From contig CAXTAY010000018.1 of the NCBI GenBank assembly GCA_964242335.1, positions 1-64,000 on the forward strand: 64,000 nt of DNA, read 5' to 3'. The translations under genes and the position numbers were made by a program. Source of the stretch: Lichenicoccus sp964242335 (GTDB lineage: Bacteria > Pseudomonadota > Alphaproteobacteria > Acetobacterales > Acetobacteraceae). Positions within the stretch are counted from its first letter, which is position 1. Each line of letters starts with the position of its first letter. The notes under the pieces are model-generated. The model searched no databases. It was not told the DNA's origin and saw only the letters and a list, made by a program, of their open reading frames with translations. Below, piece after piece: positions 41,511-50,068 of this stretch.

Positions 41511-41846
41511 ATGCTGCAGGCCCTCTCGATCCCGGTTCTCGTCGCGGGGTTCCTCGGCGCCGGACTGTTTAACGCGATCGGCACGCCCGCGACGCAGGCG
41601 AGCTTCGTCCGCTGGGGGTATGCGGCGTGGTGGTGCCGCGTGACCGGTGCGCTGGAACTGGTGGTCGCCGCTCTGGTGGCCGTTCCTGCCACCCGGGAAG
41701 CGGGCCTGATCCTGGGCGGCCTCGTCATCGCCGCCGCGGTGCTGACGGTCGTGCGTCGCCGCGAGTTTTCCCACCTCGCTCCGCTCGGCCTGTTCGTCGT
41801 CCTGCTCGTGCTGGCGAGTGACGGACTTCCAAGGCCGCGCCTTTGA
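41511..41846 (+). CDS. DoxX-like small membrane protein
   Basis: This 111-residue protein has four predicted helices, as in DoxX-like families (FLGAGLFNAIGTPATQASFVR WGY split around residue 25, then CRVTGALELVVAALVAV, GLILGGLVIAAAVLTVV, and PLGLFVVLLVLAS). It forms an operon with the DUF4267 gene under the divergent TetR gene. Its last residues are encoded by a palindromic repeat half-unit at 41829-41872, so the repeat has probably replaced the original C terminus. Confidence 0.75.
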   Translation: MLQALSIPVLVAGFLGAGLFNAIGTPATQASFVRWGYAAWWCRVTGALELVVAALVAVPATREAGLILGGLVIAAAVLTVVRRREFSHLAPLGLFVVLLVLASDGLPRPRL

Positions 41847-41872
41847 TGGGGTCGAGGGGCGAAGCCTCTTGC
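41829..41872. repeat. Composite palindromic repeat, second-half copy
   Basis: AAGGCCGCGCCTTTGATGGGGTCG followed by hairpin AGGGGCGAAGCCTCT matches the second half of the copy at 36262-36370. It overlaps the end of the DoxX-like gene and ends 1 bp before the stop codon of the convergent RND gene. Confidence 0.7.
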
Positions 41873-41873
41873 T

Positions 41874-44800
41874 CTACCCCACCGGCTCCCTGACCTCGCG
41901 GCGCGCCGCCACCGGGTGCTGCGCGTGCGACCCTGCCAGCAGCATGTAGACGGCCGGCAGCACGAACAGCGTGAACAAGGTGCCGATCGACAGGCCCGAG
42001 GCGATCACCAGCCCCATCACGTAGCGCGAGGCGGCCCCGGCGCCGGTCGCGAACACCAGCGGCAGCACCCCCAGCACCATCGCCGCCGTGGTCATCAGGA
42101 TCGGCCGCAGCCGCAGCGCGCAGGCACGCTCGATCGCCTCGCGCTTCGACAGCCCGAGCCGCTGCTGCTCGTTGGCCACCTCGACGATCAGGATGCCGTG
42201 CTTGCTGATCAGCCCCATCAGCGTCACCNNNNNNNNNNNNNNNNNNNNNNNNNNNNNNNNNNNNNNNNNNNNNNNNNNNNNGAACAGCAGGGCGCCGGCG
42301 ATCGACATCGGCACCGACACCAGGATGATCAGCGGATCGCGCAGGCTCTCGAACAGCGCGGCGAGGGCCAGGTAGGTGACGATCACGGCGAGCGCGAAGG
42401 TGGCGGCGAAGCCGCCGGTCTCCTGCACGTACTGGCGCAGCGGGCCCACGGTGTCGGTGCCGTAGCCGGCCGGCAGCGTGTCGCGCGCCAGCGACTGCAG
42501 GTAGGCGTAGGCCTGGGCCTGGGTGACGCCGGGTGCCGGCACCGCGCTGACCGTGGTGGCGTTGAGCTGCTGGAAATGCACCACCCCTTCCGGCACCACA
42601 GACTGGCGGATCCGCGCCACCGAGGAGAGCGGCACCGAGGTGCCGTGCACGGTCGCGACCGGGTAGTCCAGCACCTGCGCCGCGTTCAGCCGGTAGCGTC
42701 GCGCGACCAGCGGCTCGACCTTGTACGAGCGCTCGTCGTTGGAGAAGAAGCCGACATAGTTGCCGCCGAGCATCGCGTTCAGCGCCGAGCCCACGTCGCT
42801 CATGCTGACGCCGAGCGTCGAGAGCTTGTCGCGGTCGACCACGATGGTCGATTGCGGCTGGTCGATCTTGAGGTCCTTGTCGGCGTAGGCGAACAGGCCG
42901 CTGGCCCGCACCCGGTCGAGGAAGTCGTCCGAGACGCGGTTCAGGTCGTCGAAGCTGCCGGGTCCCTCCAGCACGAAGCCGATCGGCAGGCCGTGCGCGC
43001 CGGGCAGGTAGGGCGGCGTGAACACCGCCATCTCCACGCCGGCGACGTGGGCGAGTGCGGCCTGCACCTCTGCGGCGACGCTGAACACGCTGCGCCGGCG
43101 CTGGTCCCACGGCTTGAGCACCAGCCCGCCCTCGAACGAGGGCGGCGAGACCACGTGCCAGTAGCCCTGCCGCTCCGGGGGCGCGGTGTAGATGCCGATG
43201 ATCTGCCGGTCGTACAGCGACAGCTGGTCGAGCGTCGCGTCCGGCGCCCCCTGCCCGCTGATGATCAGGAAGCCCTGGTCCTCCGGCGGCGACAGCTCGC
43301 CCTTGGCGCCGGTGTAGAGGAACCAGATGCTGACCAGCACCGCGAGCCCGAACCCCAGCACCAGCGGGCGGGCGCGCAGCGACAGTCGCAGCAGCGTCGC
43401 GTAGCCGGCCTGGATGCGGGCCAGTGCCGCCTCGATCGCGTCCTCCAGCCGCTCGGACACGCGGCGCTGCACGCCGATGCGTCGCGTCCGCAGCAGCCTC
43501 GAGCACATCATCGGCGACAGCGTCAGCGCCAGCAGGGCGGAGACGGTGACCGAACCGGCCAGGGTGAAGGCGAACTCGGTGAACAGCGCGCCGGTCAGGC
43601 CGCCCTGCAGCCCGAGCGGGATGTAGGCCGAGATCAGCACCACGGTCATCGCCAGGATCGGCAGGGTCAGCTCGCGCGCCGCCTGTGCCGCGGCCGCGAG
43701 CGGGCGCATGCCGCCGGCGATGTGCCGGTTGACGTTCTCGACCACGATGATGGCGTCGTCCACCACCAGGCCGGTGGCCAGCACCAGCGCCAGCAGGGTC
43801 AGCAGGTTGATGGAGAACCCCATCGCCGCCATCATCGCGAAGGTGCCGATCAGCGACAGCGGGATCGTCACCACCGGGATCAGCACCGAGCGCGGCGAGC
43901 CCAGGAAGGCGAACACCACCAGCGAGACGATGCCCAGCGCCTCGGCGAGCGTGATCGCCACCTCGCGGATCGAGATGCGGATGAAGTCGCCGGCGTCGCT
44001 GAGCACGACGATGTGCATCGCCGGCGGCATCTGCGCGCGGATCTCGCCGATCTTCTGCTTCAGCGCCGCCGACACGGTCAGCGCGTTCGCCGCCGGGGTC
44101 GGGTGGATGTCGATGTAGACACCCCTCTTGTCGTTGGTGTTGACGCTGAAATTGTCCGGATCCGAGCCGAACGCGAGCCGCGCCACGTCGCCGAGGCGGA
44201 TGATCCGGTTGCCGTGCTGGCGCACCACCAGCTCGCGGAACTGCGCCACCGTGTGCAGCCCGGAGTTGATGTCGAGGTTGACGAAGGTCATCGCCCCCAG
44301 CGTCTGGCCGGCGCCGGAGACGAAGTTGTTCGCCGCCAGCGCGCCCTGCACGTCGGTCGCGGTCATGCCGTAGGCGGCGAGCTTCTCCGGGTCGATCCAG
44401 GCGCGCATCACCAGGCTGGGGCTGCCTTGGACGTCCACCTGCTGCACCCCAGCCACCGCCTGCAGCCGCGGCGCGATCAAACGGTGCACGTAGTCGGCCA
44501 CCTGTGCCGGGGTCTGGGTGTCGCTGTAGACGCTGAGGTCGAGCACCTCGCGCACGTCGGCCGACAGCGCGATCGAGGAGGCCTGCGTCCCCTGCGGCAG
44601 CTGCGAGGTCACCGAGGTGACGTAGGCCTGGATCTCGGCGAGTGCCCGCGCCGGGTCCTCGTTCAGCTTCAGCTTGACGGTGATGTCGCTCAGGCTGGTG
44701 GTGCTGGTCGACGTCATGGTGTCGATCCCCGACGCCTGGGCGATCGCCCCCTCCAGCGGCGTGGTGATGAAGCCGGCGATGGTGGCCGGATCGGCGCCGT

Positions 44801-44954
44801 AATCGAAGGTCTGCACCTCGATGGTGCCGCTGACCGTGTGCGGGAACTGCGACACCGGCAGCGCCTGCTCGGCGCGCAGCCCGAACACCAGCACCAGCAC
44901 CGAGACCACGCAGGCCAGCACCGGACGCCGGATGAAGAGGTCGGTCAGGCGCAT
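41874..44954 (-). CDS. RND (HAE1-type) efflux pump inner-membrane permease, interrupted by an assembly gap
   Basis: This is the proton-driven inner-membrane subunit of a tripartite efflux pump. It starts MRLTDLFIRRPVLACVVSVL and has the two large periplasmic loops and 12 helices of the family, with the proton-relay region GLVVDDAIIVVENVNRH in helix 4. A run of 53 N interrupts it between SIAGALLF and VTLMGLISKHGILIVEVAN, where relatives have roughly 17-18 residues, so the frame is probably intact. The total is about 1026 residues. The substrate is unknown. The adaptor and outer-membrane genes lie upstream on the same strand. Confidence 0.95.
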   Translation of the reverse strand: MRLTDLFIRRPVLACVVSVLVLVFGLRAEQALPVSQFPHTVSGTIEVQTFDYGADPATIAGFITTPLEGAIAQASGIDTMTSTSTTSLSDITVKLKLNEDPARALAEIQAYVTSVTSQLPQGTQASSIALSADVREVLDLSVYSDTQTPAQVADYVHRLIAPRLQAVAGVQQVDVQGSPSLVMRAWIDPEKLAAYGMTATDVQGALAANNFVSGAGQTLGAMTFVNLDINSGLHTVAQFRELVVRQHGNRIIRLGDVARLAFGSDPDNFSVNTNDKRGVYIDIHPTPAANALTVSAALKQKIGEIRAQMPPAMHIVVLSDAGDFIRISIREVAITLAEALGIVSLVVFAFLGSPRSVLIPVVTIPLSLIGTFAMMAAMGFSINLLTLLALVLATGLVVDDAIIVVENVNRHIAGGMRPLAAAAQAARELTLPILAMTVVLISAYIPLGLQGGLTGALFTEFAFTLAGSVTVSALLALTLSPMMCSRLLRTRRIGVQRRVSERLEDAIEAALARIQAGYATLLRLSLRARPLVLGFGLAVLVSIWFLYTGAKGELSPPEDQGFLIISGQGAPDATLDQLSLYDRQIIGIYTAPPERQGYWHVVSPPSFEGGLVLKPWDQRRRSVFSVAAEVQAALAHVAGVEMAVFTPPYLPGAHGLPIGFVLEGPGSFDDLNRVSDDFLDRVRASGLFAYADKDLKIDQPQSTIVVDRDKLSTLGVSMSDVGSALNAMLGGNYVGFFSNDERSYKVEPLVARRYRLNAAQVLDYPVATVHGTSVPLSSVARIRQSVVPEGVVHFQQLNATTVSAVPAPGVTQAQAYAYLQSLARDTLPAGYGTDTVGPLRQYVQETGGFAATFALAVIVTYLALAALFESLRDPLIILVSVPMSIAGALLFXXXXXXXXXXXXXXXXXXVTLMGLISKHGILIVEVANEQQRLGLSKREAIERACALRLRPILMTTAAMVLGVLPLVFATGAGAASRYVMGLVIASGLSIGTLFTLFVLPAVYMLLAGSHAQHPVAARREVREPVG
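42229..42281. other. Assembly gap (53 N)
   Basis: Fifty-three undetermined bases lie inside the RND permease gene. The flanks remain in frame if the missing length is 53 plus one partial codon set, and the expected missing family segment is about the same size. Confidence 0.99.
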
Positions 44955-44979
44955 CGGCTCGTGCTCCGCATCCGGATCG

Positions 44980-46101
44980 CTACTCGTCCTCGGGGGTCGG
45001 CGACGCCGCCTCGGAGGGCAGCACGCGGTTATCGACCAGCACCGGCGCGCCGCTGCGCAGCTTGAGCTGGCCGGCGGTGACCACCTGCTCCCCCGCCGCC
45101 ACGCCGGACAGGATCAATACCTGGTCGCCGCGCACGGCGCCGATCTCGATCACCCGCGACTGCGCCACCAGCCCGCCGTGCCGGCCCGGCGCCAGCACGT
45201 AGACGAAATTGCCGTACGGGTTGTAGCTGATCGCCGACTGCGGCAGCGTCAGGTGCTGCTCCGGGGCGCCGGTATCGACCTCCACCACGGCGAACATGCC
45301 GGGCAGCAGCGCGTGGTCGTGGTTGTCGAGCTGGGCGCGCACCATCACCATCCGGCTGGCGGAATCGACCCGGCTGTTGATCGAGGCGACGACGGCGTGG
45401 AACACCCGGCCGGGCCAGGCATCGACCGTCACTCCGACCGGCTGGCCGGCGCGCAGCCGGCTCAGCGCCTGCTGCTGGATCGAGAAGTCGACGTAGATCG
45501 GGTCCAGCGCCTGCAGCGTCACGATGGCGGTGCCGGCGGTCAGGTACTGGCCGACATCGACGCCGCGTATGCCGAGCCGGCCGGCGAACGGCGCGCGCAC
45601 CACCTTCTCGGCCATCTGCGCCCGGGTCGCCGCGACCTGCGCCTGGTCGGCGCGCAGGTTGCTCTCGTCTGCGTCGAGGGTGGCGCGGCTGATCGCCTGG
45701 GCGTCGAACTGCCTGCGGTCGCGCACCAGGTTGGCCGCGGCCAGGTCGGCCAGCGCCTGCAGCTGCGCCAGCCTGGCGTCGTCGTCGTTGGCGCGCAGGC
45801 GCAGCAGCACGGTGCCGGCGGCGACGTCCTGGCCCGACGAGAACGAGATGGTGTCGACGATGCCGCTGACCTCGGCGGAGAGGTCGGCACCCTGCACCGC
45901 GCGCACCTCGCCGGTGGCCTTCAGGCTGGTGCGCCAGCTCTGCTCGCCGGCGCGCACCGTCGAGACGGTCGCCGCCGGCATCGCCGGTGCCGCCGCTGCG
46001 GCCCGCGCCCTGGCACCGGGATGCGGCGGGCGCAGCCACCAGGCGCCGGCGGCGAGCAGGCCCAGGCAGAGCAGCGACATGGTCAGCGATCTGGCTCTCA
46101 C
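44980..46101 (-). CDS. RND efflux periplasmic adaptor (membrane fusion protein)
   Basis: This 373-residue adaptor bridges the inner-membrane pump and the outer-membrane channel. It has an N-terminal hydrophobic anchor (MSLLCLGLLAAGAWWL), a lipoyl-like half-motif (LKATGEVRAVQGADLSAEVS), a coiled-coil hairpin (LAQLQALADLAAANLVRDRR, then ISRATLDADESNLRADQAQV), the second lipoyl half VVRAPFAGRLGIRGVDVGQYL and a beta-barrel domain. It starts 36 bp after the outer-membrane gene and ends 25 bp before the permease gene. Confidence 0.95.
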   Translation of the reverse strand: MRARSLTMSLLCLGLLAAGAWWLRPPHPGARARAAAAAPAMPAATVSTVRAGEQSWRTSLKATGEVRAVQGADLSAEVSGIVDTISFSSGQDVAAGTVLLRLRANDDDARLAQLQALADLAAANLVRDRRQFDAQAISRATLDADESNLRADQAQVAATRAQMAEKVVRAPFAGRLGIRGVDVGQYLTAGTAIVTLQALDPIYVDFSIQQQALSRLRAGQPVGVTVDAWPGRVFHAVVASINSRVDSASRMVMVRAQLDNHDHALLPGMFAVVEVDTGAPEQHLTLPQSAISYNPYGNFVYVLAPGRHGGLVAQSRVIEIGAVRGDQVLILSGVAAGEQVVTAGQLKLRSGAPVLVDNRVLPSEAASPTPEDE

Positions 46102-46137
46102 GGGCGGGCCTTCATCATCGAAACCTTCGGCATGCGG

Positions 46138-47646
46138 TCACGGCAGCGGCGAACTGAGCAGGCCCCGGCCGAGGGCCTCGGGTGGCGGCGGGACGTCCTC
46201 GCGATGCCACCAGCCGCCACCGAGCGCCTGATACAGCGCGATGGTATCGGTATAGCGCGCCGCCCGCGCCCGCAGCAGCGACAGGATGGCGTTCTGCGTG
46301 CTCTGCTGGGCGGTGAGCACCGAGAGGTACGACACGCCGCCGAGCTTGTACTGCAGGCTGGCCAGGCCGAGGCTGCGCTCCGCGGCGCGCTGCTCATCCA
46401 GGCTGGCTTCGAGTGCCGCCTCGTCGTTCTGCAGCGCCACCAGCACGTCGGCCACGTTCTGCAGCGCCAGCACGACGGTGTTGCGCCAGCTGGCCGCGGC
46501 GCTGTCAAGGGCGGCGCGCTGGGCGCGCTGCGCGTGCAGCAGCTGACCCGCGTCGAACACCGGCTGCACCGCCTGGTTGACCAGCGACCACAGGCCGTTG
46601 CCGGGCGAGAACAGCTGGTGGATGTCGGCCGCACTGGAGCCGACCGAGGCCGAGAGGGTGACGTTGGGCAGGCGCTGCGCGATCGCGACCCCGAGGGCGG
46701 CGCTCTGCGCGTGCAGCGTCGCCTCGGCCTGGCGGATGTCGGGCCGCTGGTCGAGCAGCGCCGCCGGCAGGCTCACCGGCAGGGTGCCCGGCAGGGTGAT
46801 GTCGTCGAGCTCGAGCGACGGGATGCGCAGCTCCGACGGCGCGCGGCCGAGATAGGCGGCGAGCTGGTCGCGCGTCTGCGCCAGCTGGGTCTGCAGCGGC
46901 ACCAGCACGGTGCGCGCGGTCGCCACCTGCGCCTCCTGGGTGGCGACGTCGGTGCCGGTGGCGCCGCCGAGCTCGAACTGTCGCCGCACCGTCTCCAGCT
47001 GGCGGCTCTCGAAGCCGATCAGCTCCAGCTGCACCCGGATCTGGCCGCTGAGCGAGGCCGCCTGGATCGCGCTGGTGGCCACGCCCGCGGCCAGCGCCAG
47101 ATCCACCGCCTCGAGCTCGAAGCGCTGGAACTCGACCCGTGCCGCCGCCTGCTCCACGGCGCGGCGCAGGCCGCCCCAGACGTCGAGCGTGTATGACAGG
47201 TTGAGCTGGGCGCCGTAGTCGCTGAACAGCTCGGCCGGCGACTGGAAGCCCTCGTAGGCCACCGGCAGCTCCTCCCGGGCGCGGCTGACGCTGCCGGCGA
47301 CGCTCGGGAACAGCGTGCCGAGCTGCTGCAGCCGCTGCTCCCGCGCCTGCCGCAGGCTGGCCTGCGCCGCTTCCACGGTCGGGTTCTGGCGCAGCGCCGT
47401 CCGCACCAGCTCGGTGATCACCGGGGAGCGGAACAGCTGCCACCACTCGCCGGGGATGTCGCGGCCGCTGACGAAGCGCTGGCGGTCGCCGCCCGCCACC
47501 GCGCGCGACCCGGTGGGCGCCGGCAGCCCGGCCTCGGTGTAGCCGGTCAGGGGGCGGAGCGCCGGACGATGGAAGTCCGGTCCCATCGCGCAGCCGGCCA
47601 GCACGAGCAGGCAGGGGAAGATCAGGGCAGGGCGATCCAGCAGCAC
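46138..47646 (-). CDS. Outer-membrane efflux lipoprotein (OprM/NodT type)
   Basis: This 502-residue TolC-like channel has a lipoprotein signal (IFPCLLVLAGCAMGPDFHRP, lipidated Cys). Two outer-membrane efflux repeats follow, each with long helices (for example ALRQNPTVEAAQASLRQARE and LNLSYTLDVWGGLRRAVEQA). The start is GTG at 47646, chosen because it gives a short standard signal; an ATG at 47766 would add 40 unconserved residues. It is the first gene of the operon outer-membrane channel, adaptor, permease. Confidence 0.94.
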   Translation of the reverse strand: MLLDRPALIFPCLLVLAGCAMGPDFHRPALRPLTGYTEAGLPAPTGSRAVAGGDRQRFVSGRDIPGEWWQLFRSPVITELVRTALRQNPTVEAAQASLRQAREQRLQQLGTLFPSVAGSVSRAREELPVAYEGFQSPAELFSDYGAQLNLSYTLDVWGGLRRAVEQAAARVEFQRFELEAVDLALAAGVATSAIQAASLSGQIRVQLELIGFESRQLETVRRQFELGGATGTDVATQEAQVATARTVLVPLQTQLAQTRDQLAAYLGRAPSELRIPSLELDDITLPGTLPVSLPAALLDQRPDIRQAEATLHAQSAALGVAIAQRLPNVTLSASVGSSAADIHQLFSPGNGLWSLVNQAVQPVFDAGQLLHAQRAQRAALDSAAASWRNTVVLALQNVADVLVALQNDEAALEASLDEQRAAERSLGLASLQYKLGGVSYLSVLTAQQSTQNAILSLLRARAARYTDTIALYQALGGGWWHREDVPPPPEALGRGLLSSPLP

Positions 47647-47760
47647 AGTGAACCCGCGAGCGTGACGACTGGCAGCGTTACAGCAGCTTCCGTGCCAGGA
47701 GCGCCAGCCGCGCCGAACTGCGGATCCTCCCGCCACCCTCCTGCCGGAGGTGACGGATCT

Positions 47761-47775
47761 CGCCACTAACTGGCG
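47761..47775 (-). terminator. Small hairpin after the DNA methyltransferase gene
   Basis: CGCCA-CTAAC-TGGCG forms a 5-bp stem with a 5-nt loop 26 bp past the methyltransferase stop. It is short and lacks a U tract, so it is a weak candidate. Confidence 0.25.
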
Positions 47776-47800
47776 TGATCGCCCAGACCGCTCGGCGGCG

Positions 47801-48658
47801 TCAGGCGGCTTCGGCCGCCCGGAAGCTGGAGAGCAGCCGGCTGCGCGCGATCGAGACGTAGGCGGAGTCCAGGTCGATGCCGATGCCGCGCGCGCCCTCC
47901 TCCTCGGCCGCGACCAGGCTGGTGCCGCTGCCCATGAACGGGTCGAGCACCAGCGGATTGCGCTTGCCGTGCAGCCGGATGCACATGCGCGGCAGCATCA
48001 CCGGGAAGGCCGCCGGGTGGTCGAACTTCTGCACCCGCGCATGCACCGTCGAGTACGGGATGAACCAGGTATCGCCGCGGCAGCGCAGATCCTGCTGATG
48101 ACCGCGGCGGCTGATGTTGGACTTGTCCTTGTAGGGCACGCCGACCGCGAGGCGCTTCAACGCCACGCTGCCGGACTGGGTCAGGTGGAACAGGTGCTCG
48201 TGGTTGCGGTGCAGGAAGCGCTCGGAGCGGATCGGCTTGAAATGGCCGAGCGAGTTCTCTCCCACCGAGATCGACTTCACCCAGGTGATGTGGTTCTGCA
48301 GGTGGAACAGCGGACGCAGCCGCACCATCAGCTCGAACGGCAGCCAGGGTCTTGAGCTCGATCCGGTGATGTTGAGGAAGAACGAGGCGTCCGGACGCAT
48401 CACCCGCCGGATCGCGCCGGCGCAGCCGATCAGCCAGTCTAGATACTCAGCCTCGTCGCGACGGTCGTGGTAGGTGCCGTATTTCAGACCGAGATTGTAC
48501 GGCGGCGAGGTCACCACGACGTCGACGCTGGCCTCCTGCAGCCGCGACAACACCCGCAGGCAGTCGCCGCGATAAATCAGGTGCCTGCCCACCATGTGCC
48601 GCAGCGTGCGCGGCGTCTGCGTGCGCGGCGTCTGCGTGCGTGGCTTCTTGGGCATGCG
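47801..48658 (-). CDS. Orphan beta-class DNA methyltransferase (N6-adenine or N4-cytosine)
   Basis: This 285-residue enzyme has the catalytic motif IV early (VVVTSPPYNLGLKYG, TSPPY at 49-53) and the SAM-binding motif I late (LDPFMGSGTSLVAAEEEGAR). That order defines beta-class amino-methyltransferases. TSPPY does not decide between adenine and cytosine. No restriction enzyme gene is adjacent, so it is an orphan. The start is uncertain: 48658 (MPKKPRTQTP), 48715 or 48592; the sequence before 48658 has lower third-position GC. The N terminus encodes a tandem TQTPR repeat. Confidence 0.88.
   Translation of the reverse strand, partial: RMPKKPRTQTPRTQTPRTLRHMVGRHLIYRGDCLRVLSRLQEASVDVVVTSPPYNLGLKYGTYHDRRDEAEYLDWLIGCAGAIRRVMRPDASFFLNITGSSSRPWLPFELMVRLRPLFHLQNHITWVKSISVGENSLGHFKPIRSERFLHRNHEHLFHLTQSGSVALKRLAVGVPYKDKSNISRRGHQQDLRCRGDTWFIPYSTVHARVQKFDHPAAFPVMLPRMCIRLHGKRNPLVLDPFMGSGTSLVAAEEEGARGIGIDLDSAYVSIARSRLLSSFRAAEAA
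48604..48640. repeat. 15-bp tandem repeat in the methyltransferase N terminus
   Basis: The unit GCGTGCGCGGCGTCT occurs twice in perfect tandem (48604-48618, 48619-48633) followed by a third partial unit. In the gene it encodes the repeated TQTPR. Because the unit is a multiple of three, copy-number change would lengthen or shorten the tail without a frameshift. Confidence 0.75.
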
Positions 48659-48809
48659 CGCCAGCACCGGCGGACGGACATGCGACTCGGTATCGGAGAT
48701 GAGACTCGGGATCATCCCGGCAGTATCACCGCCTCCGGAATGCGCCGGCCAGGGGCGCGGCGCCCGGCGTCGCAAAAATGGCGCAGCCGGACCGCCAGGT
48801 CGCGCGGCC

Positions 48810-50063
48810 TCAGGATGCCGGCGCGGCGGGTGCGGCGGGCGCCTGGGCGCGCGCGGGCGGACGCGGCAGCAGCACCACCAGCCGCCCGCCGGCGTGGATC
48901 GTGCCCGCCTCGCGCGCCGCCTCGGCACCCCAGCCGAAGAAGATGTCGGCGCGCGCCGGCCCGGCGATGTCGGTGCCGAGGTCCTGGGCCAGCATCAGGC
49001 GCTGCAGCGCCTGCCCGTCCGGCCGCCTCGTGTCGACCCAGACCGGCGCCGAGAGCGGCAGGTAGCGGCGATCCACCGCCAGCGAGCGCACCGGCTGCAG
49101 ATCGACGCCGAGCGCGCCCGGCGGTCCCTGGTCGGGCCGCAGGTCGTCGAGGCTGCGAAAGAACACGTAGTTCGGGTTGCGCTCCATCAGCGACCGCGCC
49201 TGGCCCGGATTGGCCTCCAGCCAGCCTCGGATCGACTGCATGTCGACGCGATCCGGCGCCAGCTGCCCCTGCTCCACCAGCAGCCTGCCGAGCGGCACGT
49301 AGCCCGCGCCGTTGCGCCCGGCATAGCCGAGCCGGACGATCTGCCCGGTGGGCAGCCGCACCCGCCCGGAGCCCTGCAGCTGCAGGAAGAACAGGTCGAC
49401 CGGGTCGGAGAGCCAGACCAGCTCGAGGCCGCGCCCGGCCAGGGCGCCGCCGTCGATCTCGGCTCGGGTCCAGTACGGCACCAGCCGGCCGCCGGCGATG
49501 CGGCCGCCGACCGGCTCGGCCGCGCCGGCGCCGGCGGCATGCAGGGTGAGCAGGTCGGCAGGTCGGCCGTAGACCGGGACCTGGTGCGCCGCATCGCGGC
49601 TCAGCGAGCCGGCGAACTCGGGCTCGAAATAGCCGGTGTATCGGGCCTGCTCGTCACCGCGATCGCCCACCGCGTAGGGCTGCAGCCAGGCCGCGATCAC
49701 CCGTCGCGCGGCCGCATCGTCGCCGGTCGGGACCGACGCTGCGGCGGCACAGAACGGCGCCCACTCGCCGGCCCTGCGGCCGGGCAGCTTGCCGTCCGCC
49801 GTGGTCTCGACGCCGCCGAGCACGAGATCCTGCGGCAGCTGCGCCAGCCGGTGGCACTGCCGCAGCAGCGCCGGCAGCAGGCTCGACACCGTGTCGTCCG
49901 GCCACCCGGGCAGGCTGTCGTAGCCGACCGGACGCAGCGACAGGGCCGGCGCGCCGACCGGCTCGGTCGCACAGCCGCCGAGCAGCAGCAGGCCGCCGAG
50001 CAGGCGCGCGCATCGCAGCGCCGGGCGATCGCGCCGGCGCGCCGCCCGTTCCGATGCAGCCAT
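48810..50063 (-). CDS. mltA: Membrane-bound lytic murein transglycosylase A
   Basis: MltA cleaves peptidoglycan glycan strands to anhydromuropeptides. The 417-residue lipoprotein has a lipobox in LLGGLLLLGGCATEP, the MltA domain (ARYTGYFEPEFAGSL, then LVPYWTRAEIDGGALAGRGL and DPVDLFFLQLQGSGRVRLP) and a 3D domain near the end with the acidic LMLAQDLGTDIAGPARADIF. The start MAASERAARR gives a short signal; upstream frame extension is arginine-rich and unconserved. It follows the timA gene by 5 bp, as in other alphaproteobacteria. Confidence 0.95.
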   Translation of the reverse strand: MAASERAARRRDRPALRCARLLGGLLLLGGCATEPVGAPALSLRPVGYDSLPGWPDDTVSSLLPALLRQCHRLAQLPQDLVLGGVETTADGKLPGRRAGEWAPFCAAAASVPTGDDAAARRVIAAWLQPYAVGDRGDEQARYTGYFEPEFAGSLSRDAAHQVPVYGRPADLLTLHAAGAGAAEPVGGRIAGGRLVPYWTRAEIDGGALAGRGLELVWLSDPVDLFFLQLQGSGRVRLPTGQIVRLGYAGRNGAGYVPLGRLLVEQGQLAPDRVDMQSIRGWLEANPGQARSLMERNPNYVFFRSLDDLRPDQGPPGALGVDLQPVRSLAVDRRYLPLSAPVWVDTRRPDGQALQRLMLAQDLGTDIAGPARADIFFGWGAEAAREAGTIHAGGRLVVLLPRPPARAQAPAAPAAPAS

Positions 50064-50068
50064 CCCGG

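Noticed and set aside
41916..45065. A 1049-codon plus-strand frame across the RND genes
   Set aside because: It runs through the N gap and is antisense to the RND permease; its composition is shadow-like.
47801..48658. Identification of the methyltransferase as CcrM
   Set aside because: CcrM has DPPY and a C-terminal extension; this protein has TSPPY and a different layout.
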